DNA of 64,000 nucleotides from Dehalococcoidia bacterium (GTDB lineage: Bacteria; Chloroflexota; Dehalococcoidia; UBA2979): assembly GCA_020845735.1 (NCBI GenBank), contig JADLFF010000078.1, forward strand, positions 1 to 64,000, in the 5' to 3' direction. Under the pieces are notes generated by a model, which was not told the DNA's origin, ran no database searches, and worked only from the letters and a program-made list of their open reading frames with translations. Shown here one piece after another: positions 61,451-64,000 of this stretch. The position numbers were made by a program, and so were the translations under genes. Numbering within the stretch: the first letter of the stretch is position 1; every line of letters begins with the position of its first letter.

Positions 61451-62443
61451 CTAGTCCTTCGCCCGCCCCACGAGCTCGTACCTGGGCTGGCGCGCCCACG
61501 CCGCGCTCCGGGGGCTCTCCTGGGTACGCAGCTCGGCGCGGCGCCGCTCATCCTCGAGCTTGCGCGCCTGTTTGATCACGCCGTCCACGTACTTCGCGTG
61601 CTCCACCTCTTGCTGCACCTTCGCCGGGTTCGGCTTTCGGGCTCGACCCGGGTGCAGCAGGAGGCGCCCCTCCTGCTCGAGCTGGCGGATGTGCGTCTCG
61701 ACGTTCCCCGTGGCCGCCCGCTTCAGGCGCTTGTCCAGCCCGGGGTAGACCGCCTCCATGATCTCCCAGGACGTCCGCGGCCGGCCGTCATCGAGGACCT
61801 GGAGGATCTGCCGCTCGCGCATCTCGCGGTGCGCGATGAGCCCCTGCAGCCGCTCGCGCGGGTCGTTCACGATCGCGCCGTGTCCCGGGCAGATCACCTT
61901 GAGGTTGGGCAGGTCGACGAGGATCTTCAACGACTGCCGGTAGCTCCCGAGGTCGTTCACGGTCGTGGTGCTGCTACCGAGGAGCGTGTCGCCCGTGAAG
62001 AGCACGCCTTCGTCCTCGAGGTAGTAGCTGATGGAGTCGACGCTGTGGCCCGGCGCGAAGATCACGCGCGGCTTCACCCCGCCACCCATGTCGATGTGGT
62101 CCCCATCCTCGAGGAAGCGCACGTGCTCCTTCTTCGGAAGCTTGCCCTTGAGGAGCGGCACGGCGCGCTTGTGGACGATCACCTCGGCGTTGAAGATGCT
62201 GTTCGCCCACTTCAGGTTCCCGCTGTGGTCCGCGTGGTGATGCGTGATCGCCGCCAGCGCGATCTCAGACCGCTCCACGGCCGCGAGGTAGCCCCGGAGC
62301 ATCCACTTGTAGTGGTCCATCGCCTCCCCGGAGTCGATGGTGAGGGCCTGCCCCTTCCCCACGAGGTAGATGTTGGTCCCGCCGGGGTGCATCGGCTTGT
62401 CGTCGGGAACCTGGACCGCACGCACGCTCGGGCTGATCTGCAC
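61451..62443 (-). CDS. MBL-fold metallo-hydrolase (LACTB2/glyoxalase II-like)
   Basis: A 330-residue metallo-beta-lactamase-fold protein. The zinc motif is HHHADH (H68, H70, D72, H73), with FAPGHSVDSISYYL, FTGDTLLG and VICPGHGAIV giving the other ligands. The C-terminal winged-type region (RPRTSWEIMEAVYPGL and VETHIRQLEQEGRLLL) and a basic tail follow, as in LACTB2-like endoribonucleases; hydrolase of thioesters is also possible. It is a single-gene unit. Confidence 0.86.
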   Translation of the reverse strand: MQISPSVRAVQVPDDKPMHPGGTNIYLVGKGQALTIDSGEAMDHYKWMLRGYLAAVERSEIALAAITHHHADHSGNLKWANSIFNAEVIVHKRAVPLLKGKLPKKEHVRFLEDGDHIDMGGGVKPRVIFAPGHSVDSISYYLEDEGVLFTGDTLLGSSTTTVNDLGSYRQSLKILVDLPNLKVICPGHGAIVNDPRERLQGLIAHREMRERQILQVLDDGRPRTSWEIMEAVYPGLDKRLKRAATGNVETHIRQLEQEGRLLLHPGRARKPNPAKVQQEVEHAKYVDGVIKQARKLEDERRRAELRTQESPRSAAWARQPRYELVGRAKD

Positions 62444-62540
62444 CGCGGGATCCTCTCGCGCTGGGCGTGGTCCTCCACGCCTCGTGACGTGCGTACCCTA
62501 GCGCGACTGCGGATGTTCTGGGACGTTGGTCTCGGCGACG

Positions 62541-63416
62541 TCAGCGCTGCGAGCACTCGGCGATCAGGCGCGCGGCTTCCTTCTGCGACGTGACGTACTG
62601 TCCCGCCAGCGACTCCAGGCCCGAGGTGCGCTCGGCGCCCTGGGCGAAGCCCGTGTGCAGCTGCTTCGCGAGCTCGCCCACGGTGTTTGCCGCCTCGATG
62701 GTTGGCCGGCGAGGTGCCGCGCAGGCGGCGTTCGTCGCCGGGGCGGCTGCGCCGATGCCGGTCGCGAGCACGCGCATGTCGTCCTGTAACTCCTCGAGCG
62801 ACTTGAGGGTGAACTCCTGCTGTGTGGAGCCCGGCGAGTGCCGGCTGAGGAGCGCCACACGCCCCGCGCCGTCCATGAGGGCGGTGGTCCACTCGCGCAG
62901 CTGGGAGAGCGCGGGGTCGCCCGGCGTGGTCGAGAAGACGCCGGGGGTCGTGCGGTTCTCGGCCGCGGGGAGTCCCTGGAGGTACTCGTCGCGGACCCAG
63001 GACGACTGTGACCCGCTCGTCACGCGCGTCCACCCCTGGCAGCGTCCCGAGCCGTACTCGGTCACGTCCACCGAGGTGTTGTCGACCCACGCTCCACCGG
63101 CGCGCGCGCCGTCCGTGCAGTCACTGCGCAGGCTGACTCCAGTCCCGCCCGCGACGATCTTCACCGTGACGGTCTCCGCGGTGGCATCGCCGGCGGTCTG
63201 CACGATCTCACCGATGGCGGCCGCGCTCCCGGGTGCGGCGCTCCAGGGGAACGTCACGTCCTCGAGGCCCGCGGCGATGGCATCACCGACCGGCCGGAAG
63301 GGCTCAGGGCCGCGCCGGGTCTCGCCCGCGGCGACCTCGCAGGCGGACGCTCCGAGGGCGACAGCAAGCAGGAGGCCGATCGCTACGCCGCGGTGCACGC
63401 TCGTGCGGGTCAGCAT
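62541..63416 (-). CDS. Lipoprotein with disulfide-type SH3-like domain
   Basis: About 291 residues. A lipobox GASAC ends its signal peptide. In residues about 85-150 a domain with GVSLRSDCTDGARA and GRCQGWTRVTSGSQSSWVRDEYL is similar to that of the secreted protein at 52.7-53.5 kb: two cysteines, a GW pair and a terminal W-V-R-x-x-YL. A helical C-terminal domain follows. It may bind a wall or glycan component. ATG 63416 was chosen; an upstream ATG at 63443 would give a longer signal peptide. Confidence 0.68.
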   Translation of the reverse strand: MLTRTSVHRGVAIGLLLAVALGASACEVAAGETRRGPEPFRPVGDAIAAGLEDVTFPWSAAPGSAAAIGEIVQTAGDATAETVTVKIVAGGTGVSLRSDCTDGARAGGAWVDNTSVDVTEYGSGRCQGWTRVTSGSQSSWVRDEYLQGLPAAENRTTPGVFSTTPGDPALSQLREWTTALMDGAGRVALLSRHSPGSTQQEFTLKSLEELQDDMRVLATGIGAAAPATNAACAAPRRPTIEAANTVGELAKQLHTGFAQGAERTSGLESLAGQYVTSQKEAARLIAECSQR

Positions 63417-63543
63417 CACGGGGAACCGGCGAAGGAGTGGCACACCTCCAGCGTAGAGGAGGCCGTCGTGACGTGCTCAACGATGCGTCAACACCCTCGT
63501 GGGGAGGCGTGCGACGAGGCGTGCGAGGAGGCGTGCGTGGCGA

Positions 63544-63768
63544 CTACTTACGGGGCGCGGCCTGCCCGAGCACGCCGCCTTCCGCGACCACCTGGCGTAC
63601 CGCCGCCAGCGCGAGCTCGCCGCAGTCCGCGCACAGCACGAACAGGTCGCGCGAACGCGGTCGCAGCGACATGCCGAGCTTCGTCGCGACGAGCTCGCCG
63701 CGTTCGACCTGCATCTGCGTCAGCTCGGTCGGGTTGGGGCGCCTGCAGGCGTCGCAGCTGTTAAACAC
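63544..63768 (-). CDS. Small zinc-ribbon protein
   Basis: A 74-residue protein with CDACRR near the start and LCADCGE near residue 50, a four-cysteine zinc ribbon. No further motif. The GTG at 63768 reads VFNSCDACRR, with GAAGGA upstream. Its 5' end is only 29 bases from the divergent amidase gene, so both promoters must overlap. The role is unknown. Confidence 0.55.
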   Translation of the reverse strand: MFNSCDACRRPNPTELTQMQVERGELVATKLGMSLRPRSRDLFVLCADCGELALAAVRQVVAEGGVLGQAAPRK

Positions 63769-63797
63769 AGGAGTGGTCCTTCGCTCCGTATGACGCC

Positions 63798-64000
63798 ATG
63801 ATCGTCGGCACGCAGCGGACGATCGCACAGCGCGAACTGCGGGGAGGTTGCGACATCGACGCCGACAGCGCCCTCGACCTGAGTCTGCCGACGCTCGCTG
63901 AGTCGCTCCGCTCGGGGGAACTCGACGTAACGGCGGTGGCCGAGGCGGCGCTCGACCGCCTCGAGGCGCGGGAGCCGAGTCTGTTCGCGTTCGTGCCTGA
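63798..64000 (+). CDS. Amidase-family protein, N-terminal part (runs off the window)
   Basis: The frame from ATG 63798 stays open to the window's end. Its last part reads LPTLAESLRSGELDVTAV and LDRLEAREPSLFAFVP, typical of the N-terminal segment of amidase-signature enzymes (GatA-like). The catalytic Ser-cisSer-Lys lies beyond the window. Hence GatA or another amidase cannot be told apart. Confidence 0.72.
   Translation, partial: MIVGTQRTIAQRELRGGCDIDADSALDLSLPTLAESLRSGELDVTAVAEAALDRLEAREPSLFAFVP

Noticed and set aside
1-64000. Insertion sequences, transposases, integrases or phage genes
   Set aside because: I found no transposase-like or integrase-like protein and no paired inverted repeats that flank genes.

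Overview
The window is a stretch of strongly GC-rich bacterial chromosome, densely coded on both strands, with mostly single genes and short operons. No insertion sequences, prophage or CRISPR array are visible. The gene mix points to a monoderm, Chloroflexota-like bacterium (my inference is a Dehalococcoidia relative). It includes F420 biosynthesis and F420-type oxidoreductases, Gram-positive-type SOS boxes upstream of lexA, a sortase beside an LPxAG-type surface protein, many lipoproteins with proline/threonine-rich linkers, tandem CaiB-family CoA transferases and thiolase/OB-fold (DUF35) pairs. There is no marker gene that fixes the taxonomy.

Layout. 0-1.6 kb: end of a lipid/acyl-CoA operon (thiolase C-terminus, DUF35 protein, crotonase-family protein). 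1.6-4.7 kb: a minus-strand thiamine-precursor uptake operon (MTH1187-type protein, permease, THI5-like binding protein, ATPase) preceded by a clear TPP riboswitch. 4.7-9.1 kb: a zinc-protease-like lipoprotein, an M20 peptidase, a selenocysteine tRNA and a PLP decarboxylase. 9.1-24.4 kb: a c-di-GMP protein, hydrolases, an NfuA-like protein, an ATP-grasp enzyme, a small ORF that may be read through a UGA as a selenoprotein, an SDR, a VWA protein, NUDIX/PIG-L genes and lexA. 24.5-32.7 kb: an orphan OppD-type ATPase, holA, an MFS carrier, cofE-npdG, and a divergent ABC uptake system. 32.7-41 kb: a pseudoprotease lipoprotein, SppA-type protease, gamma-carbonic anhydrase, flavin reductase, F420 oxidoreductase, copper nitrite reductase, a cysteinyl-tRNA synthetase-type enzyme and a DinB protein. 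41.1-45.3 kb: a repeat-rich surface protein, its probable sortase and a CAP-domain protein. 45.3-50 kb: two CoA transferases and a membrane-fused spermidine synthase-like protein. 50.1-55.2 kb: a two-component system, a degenerate M41-like protein, a secreted SH3-like protein and a second DUF35-thiolase pair. 55.4-58.4 kb: a secretion cassette (SipW-type signal peptidase, camelysin-like secreted protein, DUF5305 membrane protein, RTX-repeat protein). 58.4-64 kb: a PH-domain protein, AbrB-PIN module, universal stress protein, PAC2 protein, MBL hydrolase, another SH3-like lipoprotein, a zinc ribbon and the start of an amidase.

How the genes work together. The riboswitch, MTH1187 protein and ABC system make one thiamine-salvage unit. 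cofE and npdG make and reduce F420, which the luciferase-like oxidoreductase at 36.7 kb would use. The sortase locus and the SipW cassette are two separate routes for placing proteins on the surface of a cell without an outer membrane. The most interesting leads are the UGA-interrupted ORF at 17.3-17.6 kb, which has a SECIS-like hairpin and shares the window with tRNA-Sec, and the SipW cassette, whose two secreted products share a TVxxSSAG motif next to the signal peptide.
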